Source: Strongylocentrotus droebachiensis
Taxonomy: Eukaryota; Echinodermata; Echinoidea; Camarodonta; Strongylocentrotidae
Assembly: GCA_035222895.1 (NCBI GenBank)
Contig: JAVYIG010007501.1
Span: forward strand, 37,222-101,221
Direction of reading: 5' to 3'
Length of the DNA: 64,000 bases
The translations under genes were made by a program, and so were the position numbers. The notes beneath the pieces are model-generated. The model saw only the letters and a program-made list of their open reading frames with translations. It searched no databases and was not told the DNA's origin. Within the stretch, counting starts at the first letter, position 1. Each line of letters opens with the position of its first letter. This document shows positions 1-12,921 of the stretch, one piece after another.

Positions 1-201
1 AGAAGTAATTTATAAGTACAAATTTTAAGACGTATTTATTAATAGGTTACTCTATTTCAAGGTATTATCTTATTCTTGTATACACATAAACACAACAAGT
101 CGATCTAAGCAAGACATTAGTCATCCCCATAAAGCAATTGATATTTCCGATGAGCCATAATACAAGATATATTTTATATAATAAAAACATATTTGTTCAA
201 G

Positions 202-2720
202 GACCCAACAATGCATCTATGGATGATTTCTGGAGGATGGTCTGGCAGGAAAATGTGACGACTATTGCCATGGTAACGAAGCTCAAGGAAGGAGATAAGG
301 TCAGTGACGTTTTCAATCCTTAAAAAAGTGTTGCTCAATGCAGATAGTACAAGCAGGGTTCTAGGAAAGACGGATGATTAAATAGATTATACTATGGCTT
401 AGTCGTAGTGGAGTAGTTTAAGCACTTGACATGAAATACAAAGGTCGTTGGTTCGATCCCCGGCACCGGTACTGATGTAGTTGGCAACTCGTTATTCAAA
501 AATTTGCAATGCATATCAAGGAGAGAAATGTAGACCTGGTGAGATGTCGAAAGCCTTTTTGTTAGTAATTGCCATATGCCCTCAAAGAGTGGAGATGGAC
601 CGTGCACATGGTGCTCGAATGAATCTGATAAACAGGGTAATAATATGTGTGAAGCGCTCAGAGACAGTATTTATATCAAGCGCTAAATAAATCCAGATTA
701 TTAAAATTATTAGTATTACACAATAATCATATAATATTTCTGCTCCAGATTAAAGCGTACGGTTCTTCAATCTGATTATTTTATGTTTGGTTGCTTGAAA
801 TAGATCAAATGCGGTAAGTACTGGCCTAATGTACCAGGCGATTCGGTGAAGTTTGGAAATATCAAAGTGGAACTGGAGTCACTGGAAGCATGCACAGGTG
901 GAGTTAAAAGGAAAATGACTTTGAGAAAGGTAGGTAAATAAGTCATCTGCATATGCATTGCTACGTCACATTTCGGGAAGTAATTCATGATGTCTTCCAT
1001 TACCATGAACCAGTCGAATTATTATAATGAATATGATTGTACCATGCGTCCCCTTTGGCAATAGCTATTACAACGGTACTTCAAGTTTAGTCATTCATAG
1101 AAGTTTTTAAAAGTTACCTTATAAATGATGATTTCATGAAGTTTAATTTAATATGATTCATGCTTTTTTCTGAGCTAAGTTCTGTGCATGGAAACACTAA
1201 CAAAACATGATACCATTGACAATTAAACGGATAATTATTTGTATAATCTGTACAAAAGCTGAAGTATCATATAAATTAATTCATTTTCACTGTGCATGAC
1301 ATGTGTTACTCTCCCTACTAGGGTGACGATTATAGGACCGTCACTCAGTTTCACTTCACAGAGTGGCCAGACAAGGGTGTGCCTAAACACACCTCATCAC
1401 TGCTCATGTTCATCAAGGAAGTCAAAGCTGATCATGGACAGTACACTCATCCTCTGATCATCCATTGCAGGTAGACTTAATGGTCAATTTCACTTAGATC
1501 AAAACAAGTACCACAAAGATCATCGTCAAGACCTTCAAGATATATTTGTGAGATACTTTATTGTATTTATTTTAGAGATCGCGTTCGGATTACGCAACGT
1601 GTCATCGATATGCTCGCTATAAGAAATACTAAAATAATCAGAATATAAGAGATTTCAACAGCATATCTTAGCCGAAAAAGAGCTTCCTAAAATAAGTTCG
1701 TATAATAATCGTGCTTTACTACAGCGAAACCTGGGTTTCCACACTTACCCATATTTCAAATTGATATTGCTTGAATATTTTGCTCACTTTTGTTTTATCC
1801 GTTCAATAGCTATTGTGCATGCACATCGTTAAATCCGGAGAGAATGCGACTTTATACTTTAAAAAAAAAAATCACATTTCAAATACATGACTAACTAGTT
1901 GATCATTGTATTTTCTATCCAGTGCCGGTGTTGGACGAACAGGCGTGGTGATCAGTATTGATAGCGTCGTAGCTCACGCCAAGAGAACTAGAATGGTAGA
2001 TGTCTTCAACTTCGTGACGAACATGAGACAGAAACGACCATACATGGTCCAAACACAGGTCGGTTACCTCTCAAAACATACATCAACTGCTGCTGCAGTT
2101 TGACACACAAACTTTTCAGTTTAGACACTGATAGGACCGACGGATTTCAACGTAAAGTGCTTTTGCAGAGATTGCCATATGATTATTCTACGCGACATAA
2201 TGTGAAATTAAAAACAGTATCACTATGCATATACATGTTAACAGCATTTTGGGGGGTCATGTCTACTTTCTTGATTTATGAAACATACTTTGTATGGAAA
2301 ATTTTGAATGATTAAAAATCCTTTAAACAAAAATGAACGTGTTGAAAATGTGCTTGTTTCTTCGCGTTGTTGATATTAAACAGGATATTCTCAAAGGAAA
2401 TGTGTTTAATATCAAGAACCTTATAAAATTAACAAAGGGCACCGCTTGTTCTAATTTTTTATTTTGTTGTACATGTTCCGTCGTATTTCGTAACAAATAT
2501 GAGATATTTTAGTGGATGAGATGGAATTGATACAAAATGTTTGAAGCTTTCGTTCCTTACATGAATACAGGAGCAGTATGCCTTTATCTACGGAGCTGTC
2601 CTGGAGGATCTTCTCTGGAGGAATACCCTGATCCCTGTCATTCATTTCACTGATCATCTACAAGACTTACACACCTCGGGTGACGGACGTGGACGGTCCA
2701 AGATGACCAAGGAGTTCCAG
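202..2720 (+). CDS. Gene A phosphatase domain D1 (catalytic)
   Basis: Five exons (202-299, 804-929, 1322-1470, 1923-2058, 2571-2720). Visible motifs in order: SMDDFWRMVWQENV and TIAMVT (core helix and strand), CGKYWP, the WPD loop in FTEWPDKGVP with the general-acid Asp, the P-loop HCSAGVGRTG (Cys-X5-Arg) split by a phase-2 intron after the Cys codon, and the Q-loop QTQEQYAFIY. Every catalytic element of a classical PTP present in this stretch is intact, so D1 is predicted active. The N-terminal part, with the KNRY phosphotyrosine loop, lies outside the window. A SINE occupies the first intron. Confidence 0.93.
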
Positions 2721-5700
2721 GTAACACATCCCAATCATTACCAAAAGTTCGATCAATAATGAATGTCTATTGACAGTAACGACTTTAATTCTCTCCCAGG
2801 TGTTCTGCAAGGGCAGGTCCACACACCATAACCCTCTTTAGTTCTGTCTCCATCTCTCTCTCTATGTATAGCCTTCTTCTTCCTTTAGCTGTAAAAATGA
2901 ACAACTTCTGACCTTGGTCATAAGCCATGTAATGGTTCCAAGTAAGTTCCAAGTAAGTTCATTGTTCACTTTCTTCTAGACGGAGGGTTCAGAAAACCTG
3001 AAAGAGAGAAAGAGAGAGAGAGGGATGGGGAGGGGGGGGGGCATTATATCTTAGTTTCAACGAAACTCCTTTTCAGGAATAGTTCCTTATCAGGAATGGC
3101 CTGGCCTAGTGGAAACAACTTTTGGAAAAAGAGAAAACAAAATCCTATTTACACCAGCTCTTGCGCTCGTAAAATGTAAATGTTAGGGATGTCGTCATCC
3201 GTTAATCACTGAATAATCAAATGAACGGTGTTTTTTCGAATCCCACTCGCAGCACTAGCTGAACTTAGGTTGAGTGAATGAGTACCTACTAAGAAGTAAC
3301 CGTAATTATTTGAATACTTTCAGAACCTTGAGGCAGCTAGGCTATAGCCAAGATAGTAATACGAGTTTGTTAATACCTTAAAAATCCCTTTGGGTGGATA
3401 AAATGCGCAGAATGAACGTAGCTAATATTAAAGTTGAATCTATATTTCTGCATGCGCGAAAAATATACCAGAACTAAAGTTGATGACAATCAAAGTAATT
3501 CGTGACGTAAACATCATATTCTCTGATTAAATCAGACTTTGAAGAGCCTCTGTCCAGATCCTCCGGCTTCTCAAACAAGATCAGGACGCACTCCAGATAA
3601 TCACCCCAAGAATAGATACGGAAACAACCTACCATGTAAGTAATGTTAGGATACCAACAAATACACACACACACACATAAACACATACACACCATTTAAA
3701 CCCCATCATTTTCGTCAGTGGACATAATATGTAAATCGTAGATTCTTGCCAAATGAAAATTAGAACGCCGTGGTGAAATGTATGACATTGTCGTGAGCAA
3801 ATGAAATAACACCATACGGGGATCTCAAGATTGTCAGGTGACGGTGGGGGATACTCAAAGCTTTGAATACGTTAAATTCAATTCGAAGGTGGAGAGGTGA
3901 TATCACATAAGATTTTCTCTTAAGGCGGGGATGAAGAGGATGAGGGGGGGGGGGGCAGGTGATCCCACCTCTACTTTGATCCATCCCTATGCATGTCATG
4001 TATAACGAGACTCAAAGAGCAAAAATTGAATACATACATACCTAAAATCCAAAATCGCTATCAAATAATGTGAAAGACTTTAATACTCGTACTTGTTTTA
4101 GTGTAAATGTTGAGTTGCAGGGTAATAGCGAAACGCTGTTTAAAATGTTTTTTTTGTTTCCATACCACTCCAGTGCAGAGGAATCGTGTGATACTAGACT
4201 CCCCAGATCATGATTACATCAATGCTAGTCAAATGAAGGTGAGATGTTCTTTCTGGGTCAAATGATTCAATTTACACATGCAATTTAGTGTCAGAAACAC
4301 TAAGGGATTAAATGCCATCGATACCGTTTACATCTTCATTTGACTCGTGTTCAACATAAGAAACTGTAGACGCCTTGGGCTTTGGCATTTACCATGGAAA
4401 CATAATGTGCTAATATAGGTATTATTAATATGATTGATAATTAGCACACAAAGTATGTGTTTGTGTGTCCTATCGTACTTTAGTGACTTGTTTTATTACG
4501 AAAGCTTCCAAAATGAATTTGACAACGGTAAAATGCGCGGTAATACATTGATGGGTGTCATAATATTATATACATGTATTATATATATATTCCAGTTTCT
4601 TTATTTCAATAAAAGTGACACTGTGGATCGATTCATACCCATTAAATGTACATATACTATCGCCATTATAATGTATAATGTACTTTAGAATAAATTATTA
4701 TAGAAGAATTATTATATCTATGAACTATGTTGGAATCAAAAACTTGATTGTTAGTAATGTAGGGGATGTAGGGAAGGGCTGCAGTGCAGTATTAAGTGAG
4801 CCCCTCTTCGCCTAGGCCGGGTGTCCGTGCTTCGAAGATACTGACACTGGCAGCTCTGAGAGCATTTCATGACAATGGAAGTAGGTGGCGAGGATCTTAT
4901 GATGTTATCGGATTTCACAATTATTCTTCCCTCATCTTTCAGGGAGTCCACTGTACATTCATGACAACCCAGATGCCACTGCCAACCACTGTGTCTGATT
5001 TCTGGTCTATGGTCCTTGACAATAAACCATCCACTATCGTCATGCTTAACGACAAGAGCCAAAACGACAAGGTAGTAGTGCGAGTATATGCCATTTTTGA
5101 AGAAAAATTGTCTCAGTTTAAGTTTGGGAGATTTAAAGACCTTGCTATTTTTGCATTGCTTCTTTTGTTTTGATAAAAAATAATCCATATACTTAACATG
5201 TTAAATGTTGAATTCCCATCGGTGGTGCAGAAGGGAGGGGGTACCGGTCCTTTGTTTTAACAACCGAATTCGAGCTCCTTCCTGGATTAATAGTGGTAGT
5301 AGTAGTATAAGTAATAGTACTAGTAGTTTAGGAGTAAACTTTAATGGATAACTTGGTTAGCATAAGGCTAATCTACACAGGGTCTAGATGGCTCATTTAA
5401 AACATACATGGTTTAAGTGACTAGTAATTGCGATTAAGGAAATCCGTGGCATCATGAAAGAAAACGGCAAGAGCGAGAGATAAATATAATAGGTCAGGAA
5501 AGGAGCGGACAGAAAAGGAAGGACTCACGTGTATGTATGTATGTATAAACATGTAACGATAGCCTTGCCTCTTCTCATTCTAGAGCTGTGCTCAATACTG
5601 GCCTGATGCTGACTCGGCTCAGTTTGGATCCTATTCAGTTTCAACCTTATCAACATCATCTGATGGAGACATGACCATTCGGCAACTGAAAGTTACCAGA

Positions 5701-8532
5701 AACTCCAAAGTATGTTTGATTTCATATAATTTCCTTTACGACACAGTGATTGTTGAAGAAGAGACTGTGAATTTTGATGTGATGCCCTCATTTGAAATGA
5801 TTGTTTTTACGGATCAAGAAATCTAATATTTTTTAGCGAACCACATTGAGAATTTCAACCAGAACAGTTTTCCCAACCGGGCGAACTGCATTTTGATGAA
5901 TATCTAACTTTTTTCAAATATTAGGGCAGTTGAAATACAATAATTTTCTGGTAGAACACAAAGATAAGATGCGAAACTGTGACCAATTCTAATACGCCTT
6001 ATACATCCATTTCCACGGATCGTATTGTTTTCTTTTCTTTTAGACCAGTCACACCGTCACTCAGTACCAGTTCCATGGATGGCCTAAACATGGATCAGAT
6101 CAACAATTAGGGGCTAGGTCGTTGCTCAAGCTCCTCCGTGCTGTCAAAAGTTCCACTAACGAAAAGAAAGAATTCTCCATTCTTGTCCATTGTTTGTAAG
6201 TCTAGGATTCTTTTAAATGCTTAGTAATCCTACACATTCGCAATTGGTACAAAGTCCACTGAAGCAGGATTGGTTCATAAATACAAAAAATAGCTGTATT
6301 TGTTTGCAACCAAGGCAATGATTTAACATCTTAAAAACTCAACTACAATGTTAAGCCAATGTCCTGTTTATACATTGTATGCATACCTCTTGAGGAGAGA
6401 TTTCCAATGGCAACACAAAAGCTTGACAGGCCTTGTTAGACATAGCAGCAGTTAATGTATGCAAAGTGGATTCCATCTTTAGAGATACTATTATATAAAT
6501 CAGGTTTATTAAATAGTAAGTAACCAGGGGTTCTGAAGAAAAAACATGCAGAAATTGAAATGCATTAGAAAACAGAGATATTCAGTTACGAGAACTGTAT
6601 TACTAAAAATTCAATTTATTTGATTCAAATCTGAATAATAATTTCGCCCAACAGTCTTATGTTTATTGAACCTTGATTATTGTACTTTAAACATGTTTAC
6701 ATTTTGTGTGGAATTAAAGGAGTGGTGCTGGACGAACAGGTGTGTTTTGCACTGCTATGGAGTGCATCGCTCAGATAGCTGAGGGAGATTCCGTCGATAT
6801 TTTCCAGACAGTCAAGATTCTGCGAGCTGACAGGATGCAGTTCGTCCAAACTGAGGTATGAAGAATGAGTTGTAATTTTATCACACAGGTCAAATTACTC
6901 CCTGTAATAATGAACAAGAAACATGAACTATGATGAAATATTATCTGTAATTGCAACATTTAAATAGTATTTCCTTGTTGTGCTATATGGTATGCAGTGG
7001 TAGAAGTTAAATCGAAATAGATATTTGAAATACTTTGATCAGAGTCAAATCTATGACTGTTTTTATGCCTCCGCCACCGAAGGTGGTGCCGGAGGCATCA
7101 TGTTTTCGGGTTGTCCGTCCGTACGTCCGTCCGTCCCGTTTGACCGTTATCACAATATCTCAAGAACCATTTAAGATTTAAACTTAAGACTCGGGAATAG
7201 TATTTATCACCATAGGAAGACGATCTGATTAGATTTTGGAGTACGTAGGTCAAAGGTCACAGGTCACAGAGGTCAACTTATGAAATTCCTTGTATTGAGT
7301 TTGTTAGCGCGATATCTCATGAACCATTTGAGATTTAAACTTCAAACTTAAGGATAGTATGTATCACCATAGGAAGACGATCTGATTAGATTTTGGAGCA
7401 CGTATGTCAAAGGTCAAGGGTCACAGAGGTCAACTTATGAAATTCCATACATTGAGATTGTTATCATGATATCTCAAGAACCACTGGAGATTTAAACTTC
7501 AAACTTAGTGATAGTGTGTATCACTATAGGAAAACAATCTGATTACATTTTGGAGCACGTAGGTCAAAGGTCAAGGGTCATAGAGGTCAACTTATGAAAT
7601 TCCATACATTGAGATTGTTATCATGATATCTCAAGAACCACTGGAGATGTAAAAACTTCAAACTTAAGGATAGTATGTATCACCATAGGAAGACGATCTG
7701 ATTAAATTTTGGAGCACGTAGGTCAAAGGTCAAGGGTCACAGAGGTCAACTTATGAAATTATGTATGCAAAAATAGTTTGTGGACGCATTCTCATTAGAA
7801 CTGACAGATGGATTACTATTTAACTCAGGAAATCTTGCAGAGCCAATGAACTGAGTAGATTTTAGGGTCATGCGGTCAAAGATCAAAGGGTCATATATGT
7901 ATATGAGAAATTGCTTGTAATCACGATATTCTGAGAACATGTTAATGGATTACAATTGAACTTGAATTTGAAAAATTTCTTCCGTTTCGGTTTGTAAAAT
8001 TGCTCTATGACGGAGTCATCATTTTCGACTGCGCGCAGTCGAATTCCATCTAGTTTCTTCTATTTTACATGTGAGGAATACAGCCTCTAAAGAACGTATT
8101 TTAGTTCGAAAATATATTCGTGTATTTTCCTCATTTTATAGTATCATCTTTATTCTATCTTTTTTTAAATCGCAATCTTCATCTCTCCATCCCTGTTTGC
8201 CAACAAATATCAAGTTGTTAACAAATAGAACCTCCCCGTACAATGTTATATAGGAGGAATATGCTTTCGTCTACGATGTCATCCGTGAATACCTGCACAC
8301 TGAAAACTATGAGCAGCTTCCATACCCGATAGAGGACCACACGTATGGCAATGTAGAAATCGACTACACACTTGACCCGGAAGAGAACCCATATGAGGTC
8401 ACAGATCCGCAGGATGCAGGCGCCACTGCACTCGTGTATGGCAATGTAGAGACTGAGAGGAGCAAGGATAGACCGAAGTCAAATCCTAAACAATCGTACT
8501 CTGTATACGAGAACTTTGCATTTGAATCTTAA
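202..8532 (+). CDS. Gene A: receptor-type protein tyrosine phosphatase, 3' part (D1, D2, tail); 5' end outside window
   Basis: Twelve exons: 202-299, 804-929, 1322-1470, 1923-2058, 2571-2720, 3536-3635, 4174-4238, 4943-5071, 5584-5709, 6044-6195, 6720-6855, 8254-8532. All have GT-AG borders and compatible phases; together with one base from the missing upstream exon they encode 548 residues and a TAA stop. The product is the cytoplasmic half of a receptor phosphatase that removes phosphate from tyrosine in membrane-proximal proteins. It is a paralogue of gene B: domain order matches, exon borders fall at the same codons, and exon lengths are equal or differ by a few codons. The first exon starts in phase 1 inside the Gly-Pro-Asn segment before the SMDDFW motif. 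The extracellular region must lie left of the window, so lectin domains are inferred only from the paralogues. Same strand as B and C, with 6.8 kb to gene B. Confidence 0.93.
395..714 (+). repeat. tRNA-headed SINE in gene A intron
   Basis: A tRNA-like head (A-box-like GTAGTGGAGTAGTTTAAGC, B box GGTTCGATCCC at about 453-463) is followed by a body and a 3' end with AAGCGCTAAATAAATCC and an ATT-rich tail. The 3' end resembles the GCGCTATA-AA-(ATT)n tails seen elsewhere in the window. Boundaries are approximate. Confidence 0.5.
3536..6855 (+). CDS. Gene A phosphatase domain D2 (probably catalytically weak or dead)
   Basis: Six exons (3536-3635, 4174-4238, 4943-5071, 5584-5709, 6044-6195, 6720-6855). 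The domain opens with a Pro-rich linker and PKNRYGNNLP, which keeps the KNRY phosphotyrosine loop. It continues with DHDYINAS, TVSDFWSMV, CAQYWPD and the P-loop HCLSGAGRTG, where Cys-X5-Arg is kept but the usual Ser-Ala is Leu-Ser. The WPD loop reads WPKHG, so the general-acid Asp is Lys. By analogy with other tandem RPTPs, D2 probably regulates D1 or binds phosphoproteins rather than acting as the main enzyme. The same Asp position is lost in gene B (WPV). Confidence 0.9.
7063..8053 (+). mobile_element. Helitron-like non-autonomous element with internal 157-bp tandem repeats, copy 1
   Basis: Lies in the last intron of gene A. The left end is TTATGCCTCCGCCACCGAAG with a small hairpin (CTCCGCCACC / GGTGGTGCCGGAG). 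The middle holds about four ~157-bp units, each with a GATATCTCAAGAACC block and a run of GGTCA half-sites. The right end is an 18-bp perfect palindrome TCGACTGCGCGCAGTCGA, then ATTCCAT and CTAG. A 3' hairpin just before CTRR is the Helitron hallmark, but the 5' end does not start with a clear TC, so the class is inference. CGGAGGCATCAT occurs at the left end and again, with one change, near the right end. A longer copy sits at 29898-31436. No coding sequence. Confidence 0.6.
8254..8532 (+). CDS. Gene A last coding exon: end of D2 plus tyrosine-rich C-terminal tail
   Basis: Acceptor TATAG precedes GAG GAA TAT; the exon encodes 92 residues then TAA at 8530-8532. It starts with EEYAFVYDVIREYL (last D2 helix). 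The tail that follows contains HTYGNV, IDYTLD, NPYEVT, LVYGNV and SVYENF. Three of these fit Tyr-X-Asn, the binding preference of the Grb2 SH2 domain. Gene B's tail shares HTYGNL and a final YENFA, so this pattern is conserved while the intervening sequence has diverged. The last 32 coding bases form the start of the first unit of the 65-bp minisatellite. Confidence 0.92.
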   Translation, partial: EEYAFVYDVIREYLHTENYEQLPYPIEDHTYGNVEIDYTLDPEENPYEVTDPQDAGATALVYGNVETERSKDRPKSNPKQSYSVYENFAFES

Positions 8533-9345
8533 ATTCATATAGCTGTGCGTTGTTTGAATGGTGGTCTGTATACGAGACCATTGCATTTGATTCTTAAATT
8601 CATATAGCTTTGCGTTGTTTGAATGGTGGTCTGAATACGAGAATTTTGCATTTGAATCTTAAATTCATATAGCTTTGCGTTGGTTGAATGATGCTCTGTA
8701 TACCAGAATGTGGCATTTGATTCTTAAATTCATATAGCTTTGCGTTGTTTGAATGGTGGTCTGTATACGAGAACATTGCATTTGATTCTTAAATTCATAT
8801 AGCTTTGCGTTATTTGAATGATCCTCTGTATTCGAGAACGTTGCATTTGATTCTTAAATTCATATAGCTTTGCGTTGTTTGAATGATGCTCTGTATTCGA
8901 GAACGTTGCATTTGATTCTTAAATTCATATAGCTTTGCGTTGTTTGAATGGTGGTATGTATACGAGAACTTTGCATTTGAATCTTAAATTCATATAGCTT
9001 TGCGTTGTTTGCATGGTGGTCTGTATACGAGAACATTGCATTTGAATCTTAAATTCATATAGCTTTGCGTTGTTTGAATGGTGGTCTGTATACGAGAACA
9101 TTGCATTTGATTCTTGAATTCATATAGCTTTGCGTTGTTTGAATGATGCTCTGTATTCGAGAACGTTGCATTTGATTCTTAAATTCATATAGCTTTGCGT
9201 TGTTTGAATGATGCTCTGTATTCGAGAACGTTGCATTTGATTCTTAAATTCATATAGCTTTGCGTTGTTTGAATGGTGGTCTGTATACGAGAACTTTGCA
9301 TTTGAATCTTAAATTCATATAGCTTTGCGTTGTTTGAATGATGGT
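8501..9345 (+). repeat. 65-bp minisatellite, 13 units, overlapping gene A stop codon
   Basis: Unit starts lie exactly 65 bp apart from 8501 to 9281 (13 x 65 = 845 bp). The first unit begins inside the last exon (Val-Tyr-Glu-Asn-Phe codons), contains the TAA stop and continues into the 3' UTR. Later units carry copies of this end-of-gene sequence with scattered changes, such as CTGTATACGA versus CTGTATTCGA. Two or three sub-variants alternate, which suggests block amplification. Because 65 is not a multiple of 3 and unit 1 carries the stop, the array does not lengthen the protein. It probably forms much of the 3' UTR. Confidence 0.95.
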
Positions 9346-11880
9346 CCTGAAATCTCTAGATGAAACTGTATCTTGATTCGATGTCCAAGGGTTGAGGGTT
9401 CGAATCCCGGCCCGGCACATTAATACACATCTGTAGAGGTGCATTATTTTTGGTGATCAAGTGAATGTTCTAAAATTATGAAGTACAAAGAATTTATTTA
9501 AAGTAGATTATTCATGTCTGTAGTATGTAACATTTTGTTTTATCAATTATTGCTCTATGCCAATTAATTATTTTTGAAAAGCGAATAGTATACAAATATT
9601 CAGGGGTCAAAGGATTTCCCTTAGATCATTGTCTCCTCTTCATTTATTTTGTCTCTCTGGTAAAATTGTTTTTCTTGTTTTGTCAAATTCTCTTTCTATT
9701 GTTGAAATATTGAGATTAATCACGATTTTTTTTTAAAGAAGTTTAATTACCACCATTGTGTTGTTTTTTAAGACTCATGTAAACCTATAATTTTATCTAG
9801 GTTATTTCACTGACCTAATGAATGCTAATTTGAAGTAAATATTTATGTTTGTTGTAGAAAATGATGATTACTACAAATATAAATCAACGTCTGTTCTATT
9901 ATTATTGAAATATCTTTTTCAAGGGTGCAGGTTTGTGTAATAAGTTCAGACGACTTACTGATTTATTGTAAATAGAGAGTAGATTTCATTACTATTTACA
10001 TTAAAATACACATTAAAGGCTGATAGTTCTTTCTTATATAGTGCTGCATTGCGATGGTTAAAGTCACTAGCCTCTTCAAACTGCATGTAAGTAAATTAAA
10101 AGCGTGTGTGTATTTTTTGCAAAGTTTATGATGTTATATATATAACATCCATGGATTTATCAGGTGGTGTCGTAGGCCATTAGGTACACAATTATGCAAA
10201 AAAAATCAAAATCTCAAAAAATTGAGATACGAGGTTTTGTCACCCCACCGACGATATATATATATTTCTTGTAAAGGTTGATTTCCTCCTGTAAGAAGTA
10301 GTCTTGAATTTATACTCATCATGCTTGTAATTATTATAAATACATGTATAGCTTGTAAGCTAACGATTGTCCCACTCTTAACTGGTAATATGTTTTATTT
10401 GCCCCTCTATACCACCAAGTGCATGATTATAAAATTATATCAAAAATATACTCAGACGAAAATATAGTTTCATGTTTAATTATGTGCTTCAGTTTTGAAA
10501 TCATAGAAAATCTTATATTGGAATAATAATCACAATCCATGCACATCCCTTCTCTTTCAAGAAGAATCAAATTAATCATAACATACACATTTATTATTTG
10601 CATTATCTGTCATTATGTATAGGGAATGTGAAGGAGCTGCTTAAAGAAGAAATTACACAATTGTCATATTTCTGGATTAAAGTTATATACATTTATATAT
10701 TCCCCACATATTTGCCATCCTTTATCGGGACATCAATTTTTTTAAATTGATAATGACAATGACTTAAATACATAGTATTTTACCCCATCGCAATAATGTT
10801 GATAGACGTGGCTTCATTAAATGGTAAGTTTTGTCTTGTCGACAATTCATATTATATACATGTTAACATATTATTAGATGAGCGGGTGATTGTATTGTGT
10901 GGCTTATAGTATACTACAGTTCCCTCGGAAAGCAAGTTCAATAGCTCTTTATGACCGAAGTATAACCTGAAAGCAAAAAAAGGAAAGAAGAAAAAACGGT
11001 GACGCACAATTATAAGTCTTGTGTTCTCCTGTATAGATATGACTGTGTTTAACATATGTGTTTTAAAATGTCATCCTCATATATTCTATATGCTGCAGTA
11101 CAAAACAGTACCGACAACATCAATCTGATGCAAGCAACTTTCAGTACTTTGAAGATCGATCTTTTTTTTTCCACCTACAGTTAGGTGGTTAATTATAATC
11201 TTATATCATAACATTGGCTGCTGTTTCTAGAATATTAGATACATGTAACTAATAATTCATTCTTTTTTTAAAACATCTTTTATACATTTTTTATCGCAAT
11301 AATTTGTTGCGAGCATGATATTCCGTGAAAAAAAATAATAATCTGCGAGACTGACGTTCCATTTTGAAATGTTTATATTACCATTCATGACAAACATTTG
11401 ATTACATATTTCATCATATATTAGATATGTCACTTCTGTGCAGATGTTCGGAAAAATTCTCATAATTATAATAGGAAATTTAGAAATACATATAACTCAC
11501 AATTTCTTCTGAATAAAAAACGATTTTCTTATAATGCTTGTGTGATCATAAATTGTTGTAAATATTCAAGCTTTATATGGTCCTGATTGGAAATACACTA
11601 ATTATGCTAACCGAACAATACAATATCATGATGGACTGTTTTGTTTTCCTTGTAAAGCTGACATGCATAGTACATTTATGTTCATCCTTTAAGAGAAAGC
11701 GTTTTAGTGAGAGAAAGAGATGAGGGGGGGCTGACCAGTGGATTGATTTGAAGAAAAAAAACTTTATCCCGAGATGAAGAAGCTAAAATGAATGCCACAT
11801 GTAGAAGTGGTATAGCTCCGAGAGCATTGAGTTAAATGCATTTTATCTATCTAGTAAGGCCGTGCGTGTGCCCCCCCCCC
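8533..11880. other. A-B intergenic, left part
   Basis: After the minisatellite there is a short SINE fragment (about 9373-9425, B box GGTTCGAATCCC) and then about 2.4 kb of AT-rich sequence. I see no exon with coding character. ATTAAA-type polyadenylation candidates occur near 10000-10020, too weak to place the gene A transcript end. Confidence 0.5.
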
Positions 11881-11884
11881 CCTC

Positions 11885-12120
11885 CTATGAAGCAAGTGCC
11901 TCCTCGATGACTGCATCCATGCTACGCCATTGAACTACAGACCGAGAGAGAGAGAGAGGGAGAGAGGAAAAGAGGGAGAGGGGAAAGATAAAGAGAGCGT
12001 GAGAGAGAGAGAGAGAGAGGGGGGAGGGGTAGAATACGAGAGAGAGGAGCGAGATGTTGGAGTGGGTGAGATAGAAAGAGTTAGTTGTAGAAGTAAACAA
12101 AATCGAGAACGGAGGTAGAA
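11885..12120. repeat. GA-rich block shared with the gene C upstream region
   Basis: Purine-rich GAGA simple repeat flanked by unique sequence (CTACGCCATT before, GATGTTGGAGTGGGTGAGA after). The same flanks surround a shorter GA tract at 55257-55400, so the upstream duplication of genes B and C reaches at least this far left. Long reading frames here on both strands are low-complexity artefacts. Confidence 0.7.
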
Positions 12121-12178
12121 GAAACTGAAGAAAGGTATTCAGACTAAAATACAGGGGGAATATAAGGAAAATAGTATA

Positions 12179-12465
12179 CAGTGCGTCCCAGAAAAAACGA
12201 AACCGAGAATTAACGATGTTGTATAATAACTTAATCACAATTATGATTAATAAATGACACATATTCTTAAAGCTTATGTCCTTCTCTGTCATTTGATGCA
12301 ACTCATATTATTCATATTTCACGCATGAGTGATTAAAACGATTTGAAGAGAGGGTACCAAAAAGACATTTGGCGGGCAGTATCTGAATTTCAAAGAGAAA
12401 ATCAGATTTCTAGAAAGTCCATTTTCTGGCCTTTCTTATGACACCTTTTTTTCTGGGACGCACTG
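12179..12465 (+). mobile_element. Tc1/mariner-type MITE, 287 bp
   Basis: Terminal inverted repeats CAGTGCGTCCCAGAAAAAA and its complement (TTTTTTCTGGGACGCACTG), flanked by TA on both sides. No transposase. A longer relative with the same ends is at 32274-32902. TA target site and CAGT-type ends fit the Tc1/mariner superfamily. Confidence 0.8.
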
Positions 12466-12921
12466 TATAGGAAGTATGCAATATCGTTAGGGGTATATAC
12501 TCTCACCATACACAATTGAAGAAACTAACATGAACGAATTGCAAAAGCTAGAAAGCGCACAAATACGCACGGAATCTGGACGAATAGATTCCTGGAGGTT
12601 GGACGGAATGTACTGCCAAAGATCTTTAAAAGACTACAAAACGACTACATGATTACTGAACTAGAGCAAATGCTTAACGTAAGGGGTTGTATCATGGGAA
12701 ATACTGGTTGACGCCATCTACGTCTTCTTCTAGACAACTGCACCTAAACGAATGGACTTGATTAATGCGATGGTCACAACCCGCCGTACTTGCAAGTGCA
12801 TGCTGTCTACGTGCAAAAACGTGGGCAAAATGTGGGTATCCGTACGTGGTGAGTACCGCCTCCGTACGGATTTGGGAGCACGCAGACACACCGTAGCACT
12901 TTTAGTGCACGAGGAACTTTC

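Noticed and set aside
2797-2860. Possible extra gene A exon after TCTCTCCCAG
   Set aside because: The downstream sequence does not continue the PTP alignment, and gene B has no counterpart; the next real exon is 3536-3635.
4751-5188. 145-residue minus-strand frame
   Set aside because: Antisense shadow of the gene A D2 exon at 4943-5071; the plus strand has the conserved PTP motifs and splice sites.
8501-9345. CRISPR array
   Set aside because: Units are contiguous 65-bp near-identical copies with no variable spacers, in a eukaryotic gene end.
11885-12301. 138-residue frame on the minus strand and a GA-repeat frame on the plus strand
   Set aside because: Both read the (GA)n block and adjacent MITE; low-complexity artefacts.
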